Origin: an uncultured Balneola sp.
Lineage (GTDB): Bacteria > Bacteroidota > Rhodothermia > Balneolales > Balneolaceae
Direction: 5' to 3'
DNA: 64,000 bases
Assembly: GCA_913058495.1 (NCBI GenBank)
Contig: CAJXQC010000002.1
Span: 1-64,000, forward strand
Within the stretch, counting starts at the first letter, position 1. Every line of letters begins with the position of its first letter. The notes beneath the pieces are model-generated. The model was not told the origin of the DNA. It did no database searches and saw only the letters and a list, made by a program, of their open reading frames with translations. A program made the translations under genes and the position numbers. Below are positions 31,101-39,152 of this stretch, in pieces.

Positions 31101-33935
31101 TAAAGTAAGTTCATCCGAATTTGAATCAATTGAGGTATTTACTAAATCAGGGTTGCTGTTGGTGGTTACCGAATAGACTAAATCAGCAGCATTATCTTCA
31201 GCATCACTAAATACAGAAATAAGAGCAATAGCATCAATGTTTCCATCTTCGTTTACAGCAATATCCGCTATAGCATTGGTGACAACCGGAGCATTATTGG
31301 GAATATTTATTTCTACATAGGCTGAGGTATCAGCTATACCAAGAGAAGTACCATCAAACGGAGTTATTTCAACACGTATAAATTTTCCTGCGTCACCTGA
31401 TTCAACTACATAACTACTATCTGTTTCTCCGGATATCGTACTTTCATTAGTACCAGATCCATCATCCGCAACTAACCAGCGGAATTGAGCACCGGCATTA
31501 GGATCGTCCTCAAAATCATTGTATTCATATACTGCAAAAATCGTTTCACCAACATCAGGAGTTCCTGTGATATTGCCAGCAATTGCGATAGGACGAACAT
31601 TTATTTTTACGAAATCAGAAGTCGACGTTGAACCCTGTTGTGTTCCGTCATTTGGAGTAACTTCTACTCTGATGTATGCTCCTTCTTCAGCTGGTGTAAC
31701 TACATAGGTATTGTAAGTAGCACCTGCTATCGGAGTTAGTCCGGTTCCGACTTCATCTGCTGCTACATACCATTGAAAAGTAGTTCCTGATTCCAAATCA
31801 CTTTCAGGATCAGAATAGGTATAATCTGCGGTCAACGTATCGCCAATTCCCGGAGTTCCTGTAATGGTAACAGTACCGGCGGAAGGAGGTTGATTTGATG
31901 CCGCTACTTCAGAATAAGAGCTGGAAACTAAAGTTCCGACATCAGTTCCATCATTGGGTGTTACATCAACTCGTAAAAATTTATCTAAATCAGCTGACGC
32001 TACCGTATATGTTGAATCGGTTGCTCCAGCTATTTGAGTTGCATTTGTACCACTAGCATCGTCTGCACGATACCACTGAAATATCGTTCCTGATTCGGGA
32101 TCATTATCAGTATCACTGTAATCGTAGGTTACCACTAATTGATCTCCCAATTCAGGTAAGTTTCCTGCATTTGTTCGGTTATTTATAACAAGGTTTGAGG
32201 CAGCAGGGATTGTATTGGCTGATTCTCCATTCGGATTTAATTCCTGCTGTATTGGATAGCCGTTGTTTACTCCACTTACTAACTCCCAAACGTCTGTAAA
32301 ATCCCATGAAGCTCCTGTATAGGTTGACTCTGTTTTCATTTGTGAAGTAGTCTTACCAGTTATGCCAGAAGTAGAGCCTGCGCCAACGGCAGTGGTAGTT
32401 CCACTTTCATCAGTATCCCAAAAACTGTTTTGTGCAGCTCCAAAACCGCTTTTTAAGCCAACAAATCCTCCAATATTGGTACTTCCACTTACCGTTCCTG
32501 TCGAAAAACTATTTGTAATTATACCACTGTCTAGGTTACCAACTAATCCTCCAACCTGAGATGATCCTGATACTGCACCGGTAGCAAAACTATTTTCAAT
32601 ATTATCGTTGGCAAAACCAACCAGACCACCGGCATTATCCCCACCATTTACTGAACTTGTAGAATAGCTCTTATTAATAGTTTTTAGATTATGATTTCCA
32701 ACCAATCCACCAATATCAGAGCCGGTAGCCGTTACAGACCCCGTAGAATAAGACGCTGTAATATCGCCTCCATTCTGCCCCACTAATCCACCAACTTGAG
32801 AGGTTCCTGTTACAGAACCATTATAATAACTATTAGTAATGGTTCCATAGTTCTCACCAGCAAGCCCGGCTGTATTGGAAGCACCGGTAATATCCCCTTG
32901 ATCAATTCCTAAACTATCTACAACTCCACCTTCACCAATGGTAGCAATTAGTGCTACGTTACTATTCGATGAGCGATTTATGAAAAGACTTGTGACTGTA
33001 TATCCCTGCCCGTCTATATTTCCTGTAAATGGTGTATCTGCACCAATAGGTTCAAATCCGGCTCCACTATTCCAACTTGAAGTTCCTGAGGCGTCAATGT
33101 TTTGGGTTAAAATAAAGTAATCCGTCAGATTATTACTGATTTCCTGAAGCTGTTCGGCGGTAGTAATTTGATATGGATCTCCCTGAGAACCATCTCCTCC
33201 GGCAAAACTTACCGAGACCGATTCAGCTTGTATGGGTCCACTCAGCACACTTTCTCCAGAGGTGCCTGCATCTGTACCATCACTTGGAATGACAGAAAAA
33301 CTCATGTATTTGCCTTCATCAGCAGTAACTAATGTATAAGTATTTGCGTCAGCTCCGCCAATTGCTGTTTTTCCGGTTCCTCCTGCATCATCGCTTCGAA
33401 ACCATGTATACAAAGAACCACTTTCAGGATCGTTATCAGGATCACTATAATCATATGAACCTGACAGTAGAGAACCTACTTCTAATGTTCCGCTGATTGA
33501 AACATTTGATACTGTTGGCGGATTGTTACCACCTCCACCAACGCTTTCACTAATAGGGCCAACAGGATCGCTTGGGGTAGGCATCCCGTTGTCTGTACCA
33601 TTAGAAGGAGTTACCTCAAACACTATTAGTTTTCCTTCATCAGCTGCAACCAGTGTATACGTTATTGAGGTTGCTCCATCGATTGGCACCGGTGGATCAA
33701 ATTCACTGTCAAACCGATACCATTGATAAATAGAACCGTCTTCGGGTATATCATTCGGGTCATTGTACTCGTAAGTACCCGTCAGCGTTTCCCCAACTTC
33801 TGTGGTGCCAGTAATTTCAACAAAGTCCGCAAACGGACCGGAAGGTGGTGGCGGAAACTGAGCCTGTGCAGGTATGGCTATCAATAGTGTTAATAATACG
33901 ATTAGATTAGATAAAAGCTTAATTGAAGGTCTCAT
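13170..33935 (-). CDS. Giant 6921-residue modular surface protein with T9SS sorting domain
   Basis: A single uninterrupted 20.8-kb frame. Signal peptide 1-25 (IPAQAQ). Order of modules: two Ig-like repeats (about 30-235); GLUG repeats (240-565); three Ig-like repeats (570-870); cadherin-like repeats; three tandem super-modules starting at residues 1091, 1723 and 2342 (PKD-like WGDGTVE domain, BspA/DUF285 repeats, Ig-like and cadherin-like domains); a beta-propeller of DGTKMF...VEYNL repeats (about 2970-3230); three CSD...TGVVNG-headed DUF285 blocks; cadherin-like repeats; a second propeller (about 4790-5070); four further PKD/DUF285 blocks; a dystroglycan-like domain; and a C-terminal T9SS type A sorting domain (about 6835-6921, [10 protein letters not shown]...LASGIYFYR). 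DUF285 repeats have a 25-residue period ([20 protein letters not shown]). Such proteins are secreted by T9SS and act in adhesion or cell contact; the ligand is unknown. The gene start overlaps the receiver gene upstream by 17 bases. Confidence 0.93.
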   Translation of the reverse strand: MRPSIKLLSNLIVLLTLLIAIPAQAQFPPPPSGPFADFVEITGTTEVGETLTGTYEYNDPNDIPEDGSIYQWYRFDSEFDPPVPIDGATSITYTLVAADEGKLIVFEVTPSNGTDNGMPTPSDPVGPISESVGGGGNNPPTVSNVSISGTLEVGSLLSGSYDYSDPDNDPESGSLYTWFRSDDAGGTGKTAIGGADANTYTLVTADEGKYMSFSVIPSDGTDAGTSGESVLSGPIQAESVSVSFAGGDGSQGDPYQITTAEQLQEISNNLTDYFILTQNIDASGTSSWNSGAGFEPIGADTPFTGNIDGQGYTVTSLFINRSSNSNVALIATIGEGGVVDSLGIDQGDITGASNTAGLAGENYGTITNSYYNGSVTGTSQVGGLVGQNGGDITASYSTGSVTATGSDIGGLVGNHNLKTINKSYSTSSVNGGDNAGGLVGFANDNIENSFATGAVSGSSQVGGLVGNLDSGIITNSFSTGTVSGSTNIGGFVGLKSGFGAAQNSFWDTDESGTTTAVGAGSTSGITGKTTSQMKTESTYTGASWDFTDVWELVSGVNNGYPIQQELNPNGESANTIPAASNLVINNRTNAGNLPELGDQLVVTYDYSDTDNDPESGTIFQWYRADDASGTNATQIAGATDSTYTVASADLDKFLRVDVTPNDGTDVGTLVSSSYSEVAASNQPPSAGTVTITGTPGIGDTLTADYTYSDPESDLESGTTFQWYVAADEVGTGLTPIAGATYNTYVVTPAEEGAYIRVEVTPNDGTQQGSTSTSDFVKINVRPIAIAGNITGTPDVGETIFAVYEYNDFEDDPNAGAQFRWLVADDGSGTNESTISGETDSSYVVESGDAGKFIRVEITPFDGTSLGIADTSAYVEINIPNNAPVVTNAIADIAVNEDGNIDAIALISVFSDAEDNAADLVYSVTTNSNPDLVNTSIDSNSDELTLTLQSDSSGTSDIMIRATDSGGLSVEDTFTITVTSVNDVPVFVAGANQTIDENSGAQTVTSWATGINPGAANEGGQILSFNISTDNDALFEIGPTVDPVTGTLTYTPAADSFGVASVTIRLSDDGGTTNGGIDTSADQVFTITVEEVLSVDSTTAFITTWRTTTPSESITLYTDGGAKVSDFDAIIDWGDGTVEQITGDDPDPSHQYAASGDYEVKVDGTFPHLDMTNGADLVTYGETPALAANSAKLIAVNQWGTIAWESMANMFYQTPNLVTYSASDVPDLSQATSMESMFAFTGLTTSDLSDWDVSTITDFSSMFSNAVSFDGDMSGWVFSSEDYTQANGVNFLGMFNLATSFTGTGLANWDVSNADSMTVMFADASAFNQDLSSWDVSNVTDMFLFAEGAAISTANYSAMLNSWSALDVQDGVEFSVNPTTYDITGLEGRNALVNTKGWIITDDGLTAGTLSVSTTETSPVDPTIVDTLWINLTIDDSVATAAFNPTWTLTPASGMTATGTPEYDESRQQWGYDLSGIAVNELDQEYALDISASVPLENGTSSIEDNFSINVIVPNTGPVVTTPTADVFVNEDGSISSINLTAVFSDVEDTDLTYSVASNSNTALLTTSIDPSTEILSLNLQSDQNGVTDLIIQAEDSQGATAQDTFKVTVNPVNDIPTFIVGADQTLDENSGAQTVTNWATGISAGATNETDQNLTFDISTDNDGLFSVLPAVDPTTGTLTFTPAADAFGVATVTINLSDDGGTLNGGVDTSADQTFTITVEEVLSVDPATAFITTWNTAAPGETVTIPTNGDGVSDYDFTIDWGDGTVEIYSGNEPTVSHTYASAGDYEVLIGGTFPYFAGDETDLSGLISIDQWGNIAWESMEDMFYQATNLVTYSATDTPDLSGVSSLRGMFAFTDLSIADLSGWDVSTVTNFFAMFSGVASFDGDLSDWVFSADPYTEANGLNFNGMFNLASSFTGTGLDTWDVSNADSLATMFADATSFDADLSGWDISNVKDMFLFAQNTSLSTANYTAMLSSWSALSLQNNLDFSVNPTTYNLAGLEGRDILTDTFGWNITDGGLTAGALSLSTTETSPLDTTVTDTLWMDLTIDGTVATDALNPIWTLTPATGMSASGSPVFNEDRQQWAYDLSGITVTNLDQEYALQVSASVSLENGSASIEDDFSIAVKEVNDAPVVTLAIEDITVDEDADNTTIDLTSYFADANESADDLVYSIETNSNPILLTSSVNNTTDTLTLAYGANEFGTADITVRATDSGGLTADTSFTVTVNSVNDIPFFTKGASQVVDENAAPQLISNWASGISAGPANESGQGLTFNVSTDNDNLFEVGPAVDPLTGTLTFTPAADSFGVANVTIRLSDDGGTTNGGIDTSADQVFTITVEEVLSVDSTTAFITTWRTTTPSESITLYTDGGAGITNFDAIIDWGDGTVEQITGDDPDPSHSYAVAGEYEVRIGGTFPRLDLTDNADLVTYGNTPALAANSDKIIAINQWGNIIWESMSNMFYQTPNLVTYSATDTPNLSQATSLEGMFAFTGLTTADLSGWDVSTITDFSSMFTNATSFNGDLSDWTFSSAGYTSENGVNLLGMFNLASSFTGTGLADWDVSNADTMTVMFSDAAAFNQDLSSWDVSNVKDMFLMAEGTALSTANYTDMLSSWSALSLQSDLDFSVNPTTYNLAGLEGRDILVDTFGWNITDGGLTAGALSLSTIETSPIDTSVTDTLWMDLTLDDSVATDALNPIWTLTPATGMSASGSPVFNEDRQQWGYDLSGITVTNLDEEYSLQVSASVSLENGTSSVDDNFSINVIVPNTGPTVLAAIDDLSIDEDADNTTIDLTSVFSDAEQAASELTFSVESNSNTGLADVSVNNTSDELTLSLIPDSSGSAIITIRATDSGGLTVDNSFNVTVNPVNDAPVVSTPIADVTVDENAPNTVIDLSTSFSDVETTSGDLTYTVESNDNTTLVAASIDGSTLTLDYQTNQFGVASITVRASDGELFADETFIVTVIEVNNAPIFPGAYDVSTAVLSSSEYIPLGGGSQIIFNADGTKVFSLDSPEIKEHTLNPAYDLSTASNEQVVFTFGEEISFSKDAEFSSDGTKMFVLNASPKAVVEYSLGTAFDVSTAVYGGQSEEFNIGTEESSAESISFNGDGSKLFIIGINGKSVVEYNLGTPYDVSTAVFAGTDQEFYVGDQDLSPRDLAFNEDGTKMFIMGDGDDSVVEYNLSVAYDVSEAVYAGPGEEFDHGGTRTSNPLSLVFNGDGTRMYIYDALGAHFEYVLDNPTLASFAENGTGTVIDINANDGNGGAADAGLTYSILASADANEFNINASTGVLTFKTAPDFENPTDTDGDNEYIVTVQADDGEAEFNTESITLTITVTDVFENIAPIASNAGVAGTPKVRETLAATYDFSDADGDANAGANFQWYVSSDTLNEQSVISGATDSTFIPTSAQASKFVKVEITPNDGFDFGVTVFSDWIEVASVFLLAENGVTITCSDAELDDTGTVNGVEYTKRNIYGISQENASTTCTSGITNMSELFGHYTSFNEDIGSWDVSSVTDMSFMFEGASSFNQDIGSWDVSNVTNMVGMFTGASSFNQPIGAWNVSSVTSMGSMFYDASAFNQDIGAWDVRSVTNMPALFYNAFAFNQNLGDWDISNVTAFDAPWAGFLENSGLTTPNYDSLLIGWAALPSVQPNLRLNVGTVEYTPAAAAAREVLTSAPNNWTITDGGRTNTAPVASNPAIAGTPKFGETLTATFDFTDADGDIASGTTYQWYRASDAMGTNSVAIAGATNSTFIPTSAEAGLFVKVEITPNDGFDFGVAASSDWIEVASVFLLANNGVTITCSDASPGDTGLVGEVMYTALSEDSLRARVNAGADVTNVCTSLITDMTLLFGEKNSFNQDIGSWDVSNVTNMLGMFVGASSFNQPIGAWNVSSVTSMGSMFYDASAFNQDIGAWDVRSVTNMFSMFDGASSFNQDIGSWVVSAVTDMQQMFDGATSFNQNLGDWDISKVQSFEHIDAFNGFLGNSGLTTPNYDSLLIGWAALPSVQPNQTLSVGTVAYSPEAAAAREVLTSAPNNWTITDGGRTNTAPMASNAAISGTPKVKEVLTASYDYSDIENDVNAGANFQWYRASDAMGTDSVAIAGATDSTFTPTSAEAGLFVKVEITPNDGRDFGVAVSSDWLEVESLFFLANNGVTVTCSEAEVGDTGVVNGIAYTKRSKDQITTDNAVSTCTSGITDMSYLFDGETDFDQDISSWDVSQVVNMEKMFNNAHTFNQDISNWDVSSVTNMYAMFFNAQIFNQDLSSWNVGAVTNMGAMFNSATLFNQDISSWNVSSVIYMDAMFASTSAFNQPIGNWDVSSVEYMNVMFSGATAFNQDINNWGEKTSKVSNMSLMFSHASVFNQDISSWNVSSVLNMENMFQEATSFNQDLSQWDVSNVVNMIGMFNGAVSFDQNLGDWDISKVLSFEDTDAFYSFLGNSGLTTPNYDSLLIGWAALPSVERNMRLGVGNVKYTAAASAARAKLTNDPNNWIISDAGIFNTAPTVSTPIADVVVDENSGEYKIIVSPNFKDNETTSELLSYSVTAIDDPTLVIGLFNTDTLRLFPQQNKFGTTNITVTASDGELSVEDSFMVTVNEVNTPPDFALTSTSVDFTENATESVIDLNATDGDGGAEDLGITYSITGGEDAGDFLLNSSTGELTFSNSPDFENPTDANTDGIYEVTITADDGRTENNTSNVTLEITVINVNESPVLSTPIADVTVDENAVNTVIDLSTNFNDVETASGSLIYTVEVNDNPTLVTATISDSALTLNYQTDQFGVANITVRASDGELSVEDSFVVNVNEANHPPVFIETYDLSTAIQTNTVEGIDLKTDFAFNNDGTKLFILNGDPSVLNIEEYNLSTPFDFSTAIFSKDFSVYSEETGPNGFTFSKDGSKMYVIGSSTKDVEVEGWDRAIPGLVEYQLSIPFDISTSSFTGTRIIMDDLVPVDVHFSRDGKSMFILESQNIRIASYSLNTAFVLSTASANRQYLYTDPFLQYPKSIDFSADGKKLLVLGSSGTIEEFKMEEPFDLATATHSGFDEALDIGSSNSFTFNNEGTRLFVSGGNATGATVYGLESGTPSTALFTEGSTESVIDVNANDGDGGATDIGLAYSISGGADADLFNIDSSTGNLTFKVSPDYDNPADQDGNNKYEVTVQADDGEDIFNTATILLTITVTNENEIPVLINPLSDLVVDETDPNTTIDLSGVFSDPDGNSTLTYSVVSSNPSSVVAIASGESNLILSFKEFGTATITVTASDGEFSVNNSFEVTVNEVLSVDPANAFTTTWSTTSTNETVTIPTSGGAEISDFEFIVDWGDGSVERITGDDPDPSHTYATAGTHTVQIEGTFPYLKPNADGGLDQLVSVDQWGNIEWQSMNNSFAWARNMEYKATDVPDLSKVTSTAGMFFAAEKLHGDFSGWNTSTVTDMSFMFDGATIFNGDISTWDVSKVTNMREMFQNADAFNQELSNWNVSSVTNMRGLFQDTDSFNGDISTWKTGSATNMFGMFANATAFNQDVSGWDVSKVTDFGGMFLNAASFDQDISTWDITSATRLDNGQFGFLQGTSFSQQNYDLLLHNWNKLEGLPENLSLNVGTAKYGPASAAHGNLTGFKGWTLTDGGRYNMFISIWEVTSEQPTIQLGSKGGDQISDFDFTIDWGDGTVEKFTGDAPIISHTYTEFGAKNIRIAGVFPEMNASAEGATISNLRSVVLWGDIHWESMASMFAGADSLELRNLDTPDLSSVSSMENMFFSLSNQSSFNSDISDWDVSAVTNMELMFAGAKDFNQDISGWDVSSVTNMGGMFAATESFDQNLGNWNIQNVDTFDFFGTIGSSTVQIDIGFKQDAELSTSNYDSTLIGWAEKVTAISNIEISFGNSVRSIISASSYNGLIDLGWTITDGGSSSEFTTRWQTTSPNETVTIPTGGGNEITDFDFIIDWGDGTIETFAGDDPDPMHTYATAGTYTVMIGGVFPHMNAEVDGDLDQLLSLKSWGSIQWEDMTRMFAWARNMVYNATDAPDLSNATSTAAMFFAAEKVNADLNNWDVSTITDMSFMFDGATAFNGDVTNWNTSNVNTMRDMFQFASSFNQDISGWDVSKVTDLRNMLNNASAFNQELGDWQIGSVEFMQAGSQGFLEGTALSIINYDSLLIKWSEQTLPMNLTLDVDSTNYSRRSVKSRQKIIDDFNWTIIDGGIGLSKIDLIARKDRFSADSVLIIDVLGDDVPLSDSEANFTWTAINLADSTNLAGFVAPTFNADSSYWELETRDIKLNYTTGVNFNISVEVEIPELSVLETGKENVELYNNFYFAENGVTIKAPNAAINEQGFVIIDDEPVTHTRRDRAGLDSLFNENSNHPEFATTVTTGITDMSNLFNPVRILRHTSSGVVTVSYTRNDFNQDIGSWDVSSVTTMARMFSGEIGGYNCGLLFCSSGTPVAFNQDISNWDVSNVTDMSYMFTRATSFNQDISNWNVSNVRDMSGMFSGGGDFLPVTHHFNQDLSGWDVSNVQNMREMFSGAKFDQPIGNWDVSSVIDMSNMFNSSEFDQSIIKWNVSNVKNMKYMFAISKKFNQFLLWDLRHGPEMDYMFGEAKCFNGGFAPKGEDCNPVSAKVASSTSSTQNVGDWDVSQVTNMSNMFQGAKSFNQDISNWDISNVEYFENAPSDSSIILFSDTTSTTASISGFLVGSGMSSENVSKMFVGWKDKVNTAVQSINIGSIELNTEGATALRALLEASNIVVSWGGEEGVDDEPVFSDLPKPFKIKTEETRILNLWDYVSDIATPDNELEFKFALQSDSAQVFAFDGTNGELSITAPAYADTFFVAIQVANNENIVSLDTLTVDVSPLNVSVEDMITELPVSAELNQNYPNPFNPSTVIRYGIPQSGEVRLEVFDLLGRRVATLVDNERKSAGYHQVSFDASNLASGIYFYRIVAGKYVDSKRMTLIK
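20490..23650 (-). repeat. Three tandem DUF285 blocks with near-identical segments
   Basis: Inside the giant gene, three blocks each run from an Ig-like domain through a Cys-containing head (VTITCS..) to DUF285 repeats and a TDGGRTN or equivalent tail. At DNA level 22207-22371 and 23191-23355 are almost identical over about 165 bases, and the tail segments near 21820-21900 and 22890-22970 are nearly identical and locally GC-rich. This indicates recent duplication or gene conversion. Confidence 0.8.
25050..30665 (-). repeat. Three tandem ~1.86-1.9-kb super-modules
   Basis: Codon anchors for VLSVD recur at 30665, 28769 and 26912, giving periods of 1896 and 1857 bases. Each unit encodes PKD-like WGDGTVE, DUF285 repeats ([23 protein letters not shown]), an Ig-like TLTPA.GM domain and two cadherin-like domains. 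Units 1 and 3 are the closest: about 200 bases (26830-27030 versus 30583-30783) differ at only a few positions. Confidence 0.85.
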
Positions 33936-34314
33936 GTTGTACCCTTGTATCCGTATTTAATTTCTTCGAATTTAAAATTGGTTGTAAATCAGAGAGTTTG
34001 TCTTTTGCGACAAAAGCCAATAAACCGAGTTTTTCTGCTTTTCGCCTAAAACTTGGTGTGTTGTAGCTGCTAACCAATATGATTTTTGCATCAGGATCTT
34101 TCTTTAGAATTTCTTCCGAAACAGTGAAGCCACTTATACTATGTAACTCTATATCCATCAGAACAAAATCCGGTTTTTGAGATTCATACTCTAACATTGC
34201 CCCTTCGCCTGTCTCATATTCTATAATCTGATGCATTTTACCCGTAGCAAGTATTACAAAATTTTTAATGGTTTGACGCATTTCAGCATGGTCATCAACT
34301 ATCATTATTTTCAT
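33919..34314 (-). CDS. Single-domain response regulator (receiver only), giant-protein partner
   Basis: A 131-residue CheY-like receiver without an output domain. The acidic pair Asp7-Asp8, phospho-acceptor Asp54 (VLMDIE), Ser82/Ser83 and Lys104 (FVAKDKL) are all present, so it can probably be phosphorylated. A 15-residue tail follows the domain. Its stop codon lies inside the start of the giant surface-protein gene (17-base overlap), which implies co-transcription and coupled translation. It is a paralogue of the receiver at 38548-38904. Without an output domain it may work by protein contact, as a phosphate sink or in a relay with the two neighbouring kinases. The bipartite promoter element lies 93 bp upstream. 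Confidence 0.88.
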   Translation of the reverse strand: MKIMIVDDHAEMRQTIKNFVILATGKMHQIIEYETGEGAMLEYESQKPDFVLMDIELHSISGFTVSEEILKKDPDAKIILVSSYNTPSFRRKAEKLGLLAFVAKDKLSDLQPILNSKKLNTDTRVQHETFN

Positions 34315-34407
34315 TCTTATATCATTATTTTTAAATAAAGCAGCTCAAGATCCATACTATGATTACCCTTACAATACACAGAGTATAAATCTTCTTATAT
34401 TTTCTCT

Positions 34408-34448
34408 ATAGGAAGGATTCCTCAATTATCTAGGCAGAAGTACCTAGG
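34408..34448. promoter_or_regulatory. Bipartite dyad element, copy 2
   Basis: Half-elements ATAGGAAGGATTCCTCAAT (34408) and CTAGGCAGAAGTACCTAGG (34430) start 22 bp apart. The first contains the palindrome AGGAA-GGA-TTCCT and the second TAGG-N8-CCTA. It lies 93 bp upstream of the receiver/giant-protein unit. Apart from the terminators and gene remnant noted next, 34315-34787 holds no gene. Confidence 0.78.
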
Positions 34449-34523
34449 CTTAAAAAAAGAGCAAAAATAGACTGATAAGATCTTAGATATGTAGTGCAGC
34501 TTTTCTTAGAAATCATATAATCA

Positions 34524-34558
34524 TAAAAAAAGACGCCCAATTTACTGAGCGCCTTTTA
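34524..34558 (-). terminator. Terminator after a surface-protein gene remnant
   Basis: On the minus strand, stem GGCGCTC/GGGCGTC (with two wobble pairs) is followed by seven T residues. It resembles the terminator at 34721-34751, with which it shares an ACTGAnCGCC segment, suggesting a duplicated gene end. Confidence 0.7.
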
Positions 34559-34590
34559 TCTCTTTTACCCCTCAAAATTATCGAAGTATA

Positions 34591-34716
34591 TTATTTAGTT
34601 CTGCCCTGGCTTTTTGCAACACTTACCTGGGAACTGTCTGATGAACTGTTTCCTGCTACATCACCGGTAGTCATTGTGATTGTATAGGTTCTGCCGGTTT
34701 TTCCTTTACCACTTCA
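34591..34716 (-). pseudogene. C-terminal remnant of an Ig-like domain surface protein
   Basis: The minus strand encodes about 40 residues ending TMTTGDVAGNSSSDSSQVSV...GRTK and a TAA stop at 34591-34593, with an in-frame TGA just upstream and no proper start. The text GRTYTIT...DVAGNSSS is typical of the last strand of bacterial Ig-like/HYR domains. It lies between two related terminators, so it appears to be the decayed 3' end of a duplicated surface-protein gene. Confidence 0.5.
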
Positions 34717-34720
34717 TGAG

Positions 34721-34751
34721 TAAAAAAGAGCACTCATAATACTGAACGCCC
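34721..34751 (-). terminator. Terminator of the fibro-slime/PKD lipoprotein gene
   Basis: On the minus strand a 9-bp stem GGGCGTTCA/TGAGTGCTC (with G-U pairs) and loop GTATTA is followed by six T residues, 37 bases after the stop codon at 34788. Confidence 0.75.
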
Positions 34752-34787
34752 TTTATTGTTCATTCTATGTTATTGCTACGTCTTTAT

Positions 34788-37700
34788 TTAGTCGTCATCT
34801 TCATCTTCATCGTAATCATAATCCACCTTCTTAGCGTTGAAAATGGTTCCTGTAATGTCTAATGACTTTTTCGAGTCGATCTTGATCTTATCAGCAGAGA
34901 ATACGGAATGACTCAAATCCGTGGAATCTTTGCCCTTTAACTTAATCTCTTTTTTTGCAGTAACCACTGCTTGAACTGCTGAGAGATCTGTCTTAGCATA
35001 TATTTTAACATCATTAGCAGTTATCACTGCTCCTGAAATGTTAATAGCTTCTTTCGCTTTTAGATAGACTTTCTTACCCGCCTCGAGCTCACTATTTTGA
35101 GCATTGATCACTCCTTTTTTGGCGTCAAGCTTCATATCTTTAGCAGCAACAAGTCGACTGGCTATGGTTATGCCTTCTGCCTTGATATCAAGCTTCTCTG
35201 CGGAGATAACAGGAGTATTAACCGGAATTACGATGGCTACTTTCTTTGCATCGTATTTTCCATCTTCAAACTCAAATAATGGTATTATTTCATCACCGGA
35301 ATTAAACAAACCATCATTATTGTAATCCTTAAACGGGCGACCTGCTATTGATACTGAAACTGATTCGCTGCTTGAAGCGCCGTACGTATCAGTAACGGTA
35401 AGAGTAACCGTAACGGTGCCACTATTGGTAAAGTCATGGTTTACTGTTGCTCCGTTTGCCCCTATTCCATCTCCAAAATCCCAACTGTAACTAACAATAT
35501 CATCGTTAATGTCTGATGAACCGGAACCATCAAATGATGCTGAGTTTCCTAAAATGGAATTCCCGGCTGTTATTACAGCTTCTGGAGCGACATTTAATAC
35601 TTCAAACTGAACATCGTCTGAGGCACTTACGACCCCATTCACATCTTTCACTATTAAAGTAACTGAGTAACTACCAACAGCTAAACTTACAGTTGGAGAA
35701 ATTCCTGTCGCAAATTCGCTTCCATTCATTGTCCATAAGTAGCTTAATTCATCCCCATCTGCGTCAGATGAAGCCGAACCATCTAATGAAAGAGTAGTTC
35801 TAGATCCGGTTGCATTAATTGTAAAATCTGCGCCAGCATCTGCTACAGGAATTGTATTTACAACAGAAACGCTTACTTCGTCTGAGTCAGATTCTTCCCC
35901 ATCAGAAACGGTTAGTGTGAAAGTATAACTTCCATCTGCTAAGTTTGTACTGAAGGATGCATCAGTGGATACCACTGAACCATTAAGTGTCCATGAGTAA
36001 CTTAGTGCGTCACCATCAGCGTCCGAAGAACCGGAACCATCTAATGTTACCGAAGTAGTTGAACCCGTTGCTGTTACTGATTGATCTGCACCTGCGTCTG
36101 CAACAGGAGTTGTATTCACAACTGTTATTGTTACATCATCAGTGTCAGATTTCTCGCCATCAGAAACTGTTAAAGTAATTACATGAGTTCCGTCAGCAAG
36201 TTGCACAGTTGGTGTTGCGCCTGAAGCTCCATTAGACCATGAATAGGTTAAATTGTCACCATCAGGGTCAGAAGAACCCGAACCATCCAAAGTAACAGAA
36301 GTTGTTTGCCCGGTTGCATTAACTGTTTGATCTGCACCTGCATTTGCTACCGGAGCATTATTTACCGGCTCCGGATCTTCTGAAACAAGTTGAAGCGAAG
36401 TGACAAAAGCAAAGCTGGATCCTGCAGTACGTCGTTCTGCTTGGAAAATATCTAGTGAGTAATCTTCTCCGGAAGTCAACCCGAGATTATCCAGATTTAC
36501 ACTACCGTTTTCCGGTCCATGAATACCACCCAAATCAATTACCAACTCTCCGTTAATGAAAACCCATACATCATCATCGCCAGTAAATGAGAAGGACTCG
36601 CCTCCTCTATAAGTAAATGTGGTATGAATCTCAGTAGTGAAGTGGAAGTTATGATTGCGCCCTTGATTACCAAATAGTTGATTATCAATAGGAAAGTAAC
36701 TACTGTTCGCATATCTATACGTGCCGTCATCTTGCAACTCGAGAACGAAATCATGTGCTGTACCTTGATTCACGCCATCTACATTATTGTACCACTGGTT
36801 GAAGTTAGAAGCATTGCTGGTTGTACTACTACCACCTGCATAAACCGGCTTACCATCCGCTCCTAACGCATTCTGTACAATACCTGTTTCTAATCTACAG
36901 CACTGGCTGTCATTCTGGAAGTCTGAGTGCCCACCAGTGGTGCCATTTGCTCTAAAGTCCCGAATTAGCCCCGTGAGAGTAATCTGATCCGGCTTATCAG
37001 GTTCAATTGGAGGAGGAGTTCCACCAAATTCTTCTGTGGTTTCCAATCTGAATTTACCACCGGCAAGCCCACCTCCATCAAAAATAACGAACGAAAGTTG
37101 GTGTGTTCCGTCTAAAGTAACACCATACTCACCCGGAGAACTTGTAGCCGCCTGATATCCAACTAAACGAGGATTGTCGCCATTTTCATCAGCAAGATAA
37201 ACCCATGAACAGTTATCGGCTAAAAGTTGAATTACAAATTCCCCATTTCCTGATACTTCTGTCTCATATTTACTCCAGTTGTGACCGCCTGGTCCATCTG
37301 AGTTCATACTATTGTAGGAATTGATCCATGCAGCATCGAATGTCGCATTGTCCCAAGGATGTGGTTGTCCGTTATCCTGAGTTACTTCAAAAGCATTATG
37401 TGGATTTACCCAATTTGCAGTAAGTCCGAAATTGTTTGACTGGTAGCATACTGTAGAAGACCAACCACGATCTTCGGAAGCCGGGAAAATTGGATCGTAT
37501 GTTTGAATGGAAGAACTGCTGACATATACATTATTAACAGGTTCGGTGTTTTCAACATTAGCTCTTACTTCACTAATTGTAACATTACCTCCACTGGCTA
37601 CATTTCCATTATTTCCCATAGTTACAATAATACCATCTATATCTGCGAGATCTGCTTCTGTTATACCAGAAAAACTGGATGCTGAAATAGTTAAAGTAAA

Positions 37701-38366
37701 TGGAGTAGCTTGAAAAGGAATTTCAAATTCTCTGTATAAGAAATTATTTCCTGTTCCTGATGAAAGGTAAATACCTGCAAACCACTTCGATCCACCTTGC
37801 ATATCAGAAAAGTCTATTTCAAAACTTGTAAGACCTGATAAATCGTAATTTAATTGGTGTGTTGTAGGATCACATGTTACTTCACCCCAAACAATGCTTC
37901 TTTTTTGACCGCTCAGTATTGGATCTGAACAACTTCCGTACCTTAAGTCAATTAAAGATGAGTGAGTAGATGAACCACTGTAAGCCGCAACCATTTCACC
38001 TGGCGATGAACCTGTAACAGATAAACCAACATTCCCTGGTGAATTTTCTGATCCTGCTAATTCTCTTCTGTTTCCTAATGGACCTGCACCTTCATACAAA
38101 TCACGACCGGTTCTTGTACTTGCAGAAAATCCAGTAAGTGTTCCAACGGATTGAGCACCCTGATCAAAAGAATCAATAATTATCGAACTGCTTTGTGAAT
38201 TTGCAGCGGATTTACCTTTTACTGTAGAAATCTTTTCTTCCGCTGTCAGTTCGTCATTGTTATCGATTCCTGACACTGAAGAATCTTTACATGACATAAA
38301 AAGAAGTCCTGTAAACAGCACTATACTCAAAAGTGCCTTCGTTTTAAAAATTTTTGTGTAATTCAT
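34788..38366 (-). CDS. Lipoprotein with fibro-slime domain, PKD repeats and beta-solenoid tail
   Basis: A 1192-residue surface lipoprotein: lipobox FMSC, Cys26. Residues about 60-450 contain beta-sandwich segments. A fibro-slime domain lies at about 455-665, recognisable by FTGDDDVWVFINGELVIDLG and LDIFQAERR. Four PKD-like domains follow (about 670-1010; NAGADQTV...LDGSGSSD.DGD motif three times, then SWDFGDG). A DYNNDG calcium-loop-like linker leads to a C-terminal stretch of about 160 residues with a 19-21 residue period (AKDMKLDAKKGVINAQNSEL-like rungs), which fits a right-handed beta-solenoid, ending in an acidic tail DYDEDEDDD. There is no T9SS domain. The likely role is adhesion or matrix attachment. 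It carries its own copy of the bipartite promoter element 104 bp upstream. Confidence 0.88.
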   Translation of the reverse strand: MNYTKIFKTKALLSIVLFTGLLFMSCKDSSVSGIDNNDELTAEEKISTVKGKSAANSQSSSIIIDSFDQGAQSVGTLTGFSASTRTGRDLYEGAGPLGNRRELAGSENSPGNVGLSVTGSSPGEMVAAYSGSSTHSSLIDLRYGSCSDPILSGQKRSIVWGEVTCDPTTHQLNYDLSGLTSFEIDFSDMQGGSKWFAGIYLSSGTGNNFLYREFEIPFQATPFTLTISASSFSGITEADLADIDGIIVTMGNNGNVASGGNVTISEVRANVENTEPVNNVYVSSSSIQTYDPIFPASEDRGWSSTVCYQSNNFGLTANWVNPHNAFEVTQDNGQPHPWDNATFDAAWINSYNSMNSDGPGGHNWSKYETEVSGNGEFVIQLLADNCSWVYLADENGDNPRLVGYQAATSSPGEYGVTLDGTHQLSFVIFDGGGLAGGKFRLETTEEFGGTPPPIEPDKPDQITLTGLIRDFRANGTTGGHSDFQNDSQCCRLETGIVQNALGADGKPVYAGGSSTTSNASNFNQWYNNVDGVNQGTAHDFVLELQDDGTYRYANSSYFPIDNQLFGNQGRNHNFHFTTEIHTTFTYRGGESFSFTGDDDVWVFINGELVIDLGGIHGPENGSVNLDNLGLTSGEDYSLDIFQAERRTAGSSFAFVTSLQLVSEDPEPVNNAPVANAGADQTVNATGQTTSVTLDGSGSSDPDGDNLTYSWSNGASGATPTVQLADGTHVITLTVSDGEKSDTDDVTITVVNTTPVADAGADQSVTATGSTTSVTLDGSGSSDADGDALSYSWTLNGSVVSTDASFSTNLADGSYTFTLTVSDGEESDSDEVSVSVVNTIPVADAGADFTINATGSRTTLSLDGSASSDADGDELSYLWTMNGSEFATGISPTVSLAVGSYSVTLIVKDVNGVVSASDDVQFEVLNVAPEAVITAGNSILGNSASFDGSGSSDINDDIVSYSWDFGDGIGANGATVNHDFTNSGTVTVTLTVTDTYGASSSESVSVSIAGRPFKDYNNDGLFNSGDEIIPLFEFEDGKYDAKKVAIVIPVNTPVISAEKLDIKAEGITIASRLVAAKDMKLDAKKGVINAQNSELEAGKKVYLKAKEAINISGAVITANDVKIYAKTDLSAVQAVVTAKKEIKLKGKDSTDLSHSVFSADKIKIDSKKSLDITGTIFNAKKVDYDYDEDEDDD

Positions 38367-38470
38367 GATGTACCTATTTATTAAATTTTTGAAAAGCGTT
38401 GAATCGGGACGTTAATACCCCTACCCCAAGTTGCCTTTATTAAATATTGTTTATTCATCCTCTCATTTCA

Positions 38471-38510
38471 ATAGGAAGAAGTCCTCAATCTTATAGGAAG
38501 AAGTACCTAT
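38471..38510. promoter_or_regulatory. Bipartite dyad element, copy 3
   Basis: The clearest copy: ATAGGAAGAAGT begins at both 38471 and 38493, so the two half-elements are a 12-base perfect direct repeat at 22-bp spacing; they continue as CCTCAAT and ACCTATAAG. It lies 104 bp upstream of the PKD lipoprotein gene. Confidence 0.8.
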
Positions 38511-38547
38511 AAGAAAAGAGAGGACTGACAAGGCAGATGAGATATCT

Positions 38548-38904
38548 CTACCTTTTGAACTCAAGAAAGTTGTGAATAACTGAAAGATCGTCCTTGGCAA
38601 CAAAACCAATAGCTCTTATTTCTTTTGCTTTCTTTCGAAAGATCTTTGTGTTGTTACTCGTTACAATTATGATTTTTGCTCCGGGATCCTGCTTCAAGAT
38701 ACACTCTGTGGCTTCAAACCCATCCATTTTCTTCATTTCAACATCCATCAGAACATACTCAGGTTTATCGATAGCATAGTTTTGTACTGCGTCTTCACCA
38801 TTTTCGTATTCAATGAATTCTATCGGCCCTACAATAGATAGTAAAATTATGCTTCTTAATATTATACGTGTGGCTTCATGATCATCTACAATCATTATCT
38901 TCAT
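38548..38904 (-). CDS. Single-domain response regulator (receiver only)
   Basis: A 118-residue CheY-like receiver with Asp7-Asp8, phospho-acceptor Asp54 (VLMDVEM), Thr82/Ser83 and Lys104 (FVAKDDL). It has no DNA-binding domain. It is a close paralogue of the receiver at 33919-34314, sharing the MKIMIVDDH start and the VLMD and FVAKD blocks at the same residue numbers. It precedes the PKD lipoprotein gene on the same strand, but that gene has its own promoter element. It may relay or absorb phosphate from the adjacent Reg_prop kinases; this is inferred from position only. Confidence 0.88.
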   Translation of the reverse strand: MKIMIVDDHEATRIILRSIILLSIVGPIEFIEYENGEDAVQNYAIDKPEYVLMDVEMKKMDGFEATECILKQDPGAKIIIVTSNNTKIFRKKAKEIRAIGFVAKDDLSVIHNFLEFKR

Positions 38905-38982
38905 TAAGCTTTCACCTGATTCTTTTCTTTGATTATCCCTTTATATTTTAGTGAAAGTTGTTTCTGATATTCTTAATTAACA

Positions 38983-39022
38983 ATAGGAGCTAGTACTCAA
39001 TTGTATAGGCATATCTACCTAG
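38983..39022. promoter_or_regulatory. Bipartite dyad element, copy 4
   Basis: Half-elements ATAGGAGCTAGTACTCAAT (38983) and ATAGGCATATCTACCTAG (39005) start 22 bp apart. It lies 78 bp upstream of the second single-domain receiver and is the most diverged of the four copies, yet keeps spacing, TAGG, CTCAAT and CCTAG. Confidence 0.72.
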
Positions 39023-39152
39023 ACCAACCGAAAAATATTTTATCGAAATCCGGTTCGGTTAAGATTTGAAGTTTAAATAAGAGGAATGAGTATTAAATAC
39101 TTCCCTGACAATAATTTATATTGCTCTTCTTGACTATTTAGCAAACCCACTA

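Noticed and set aside
34361-38940. Shared GATTA(C/T)CCCTT-like words between the bipartite elements and the start codons
   Set aside because: Present near 34361 and 38931 and weakly at 38413, but the spacing to the elements varies (38, 43 and 51 bp) and it is missing at copy 1, so it is not supported as a common promoter box.
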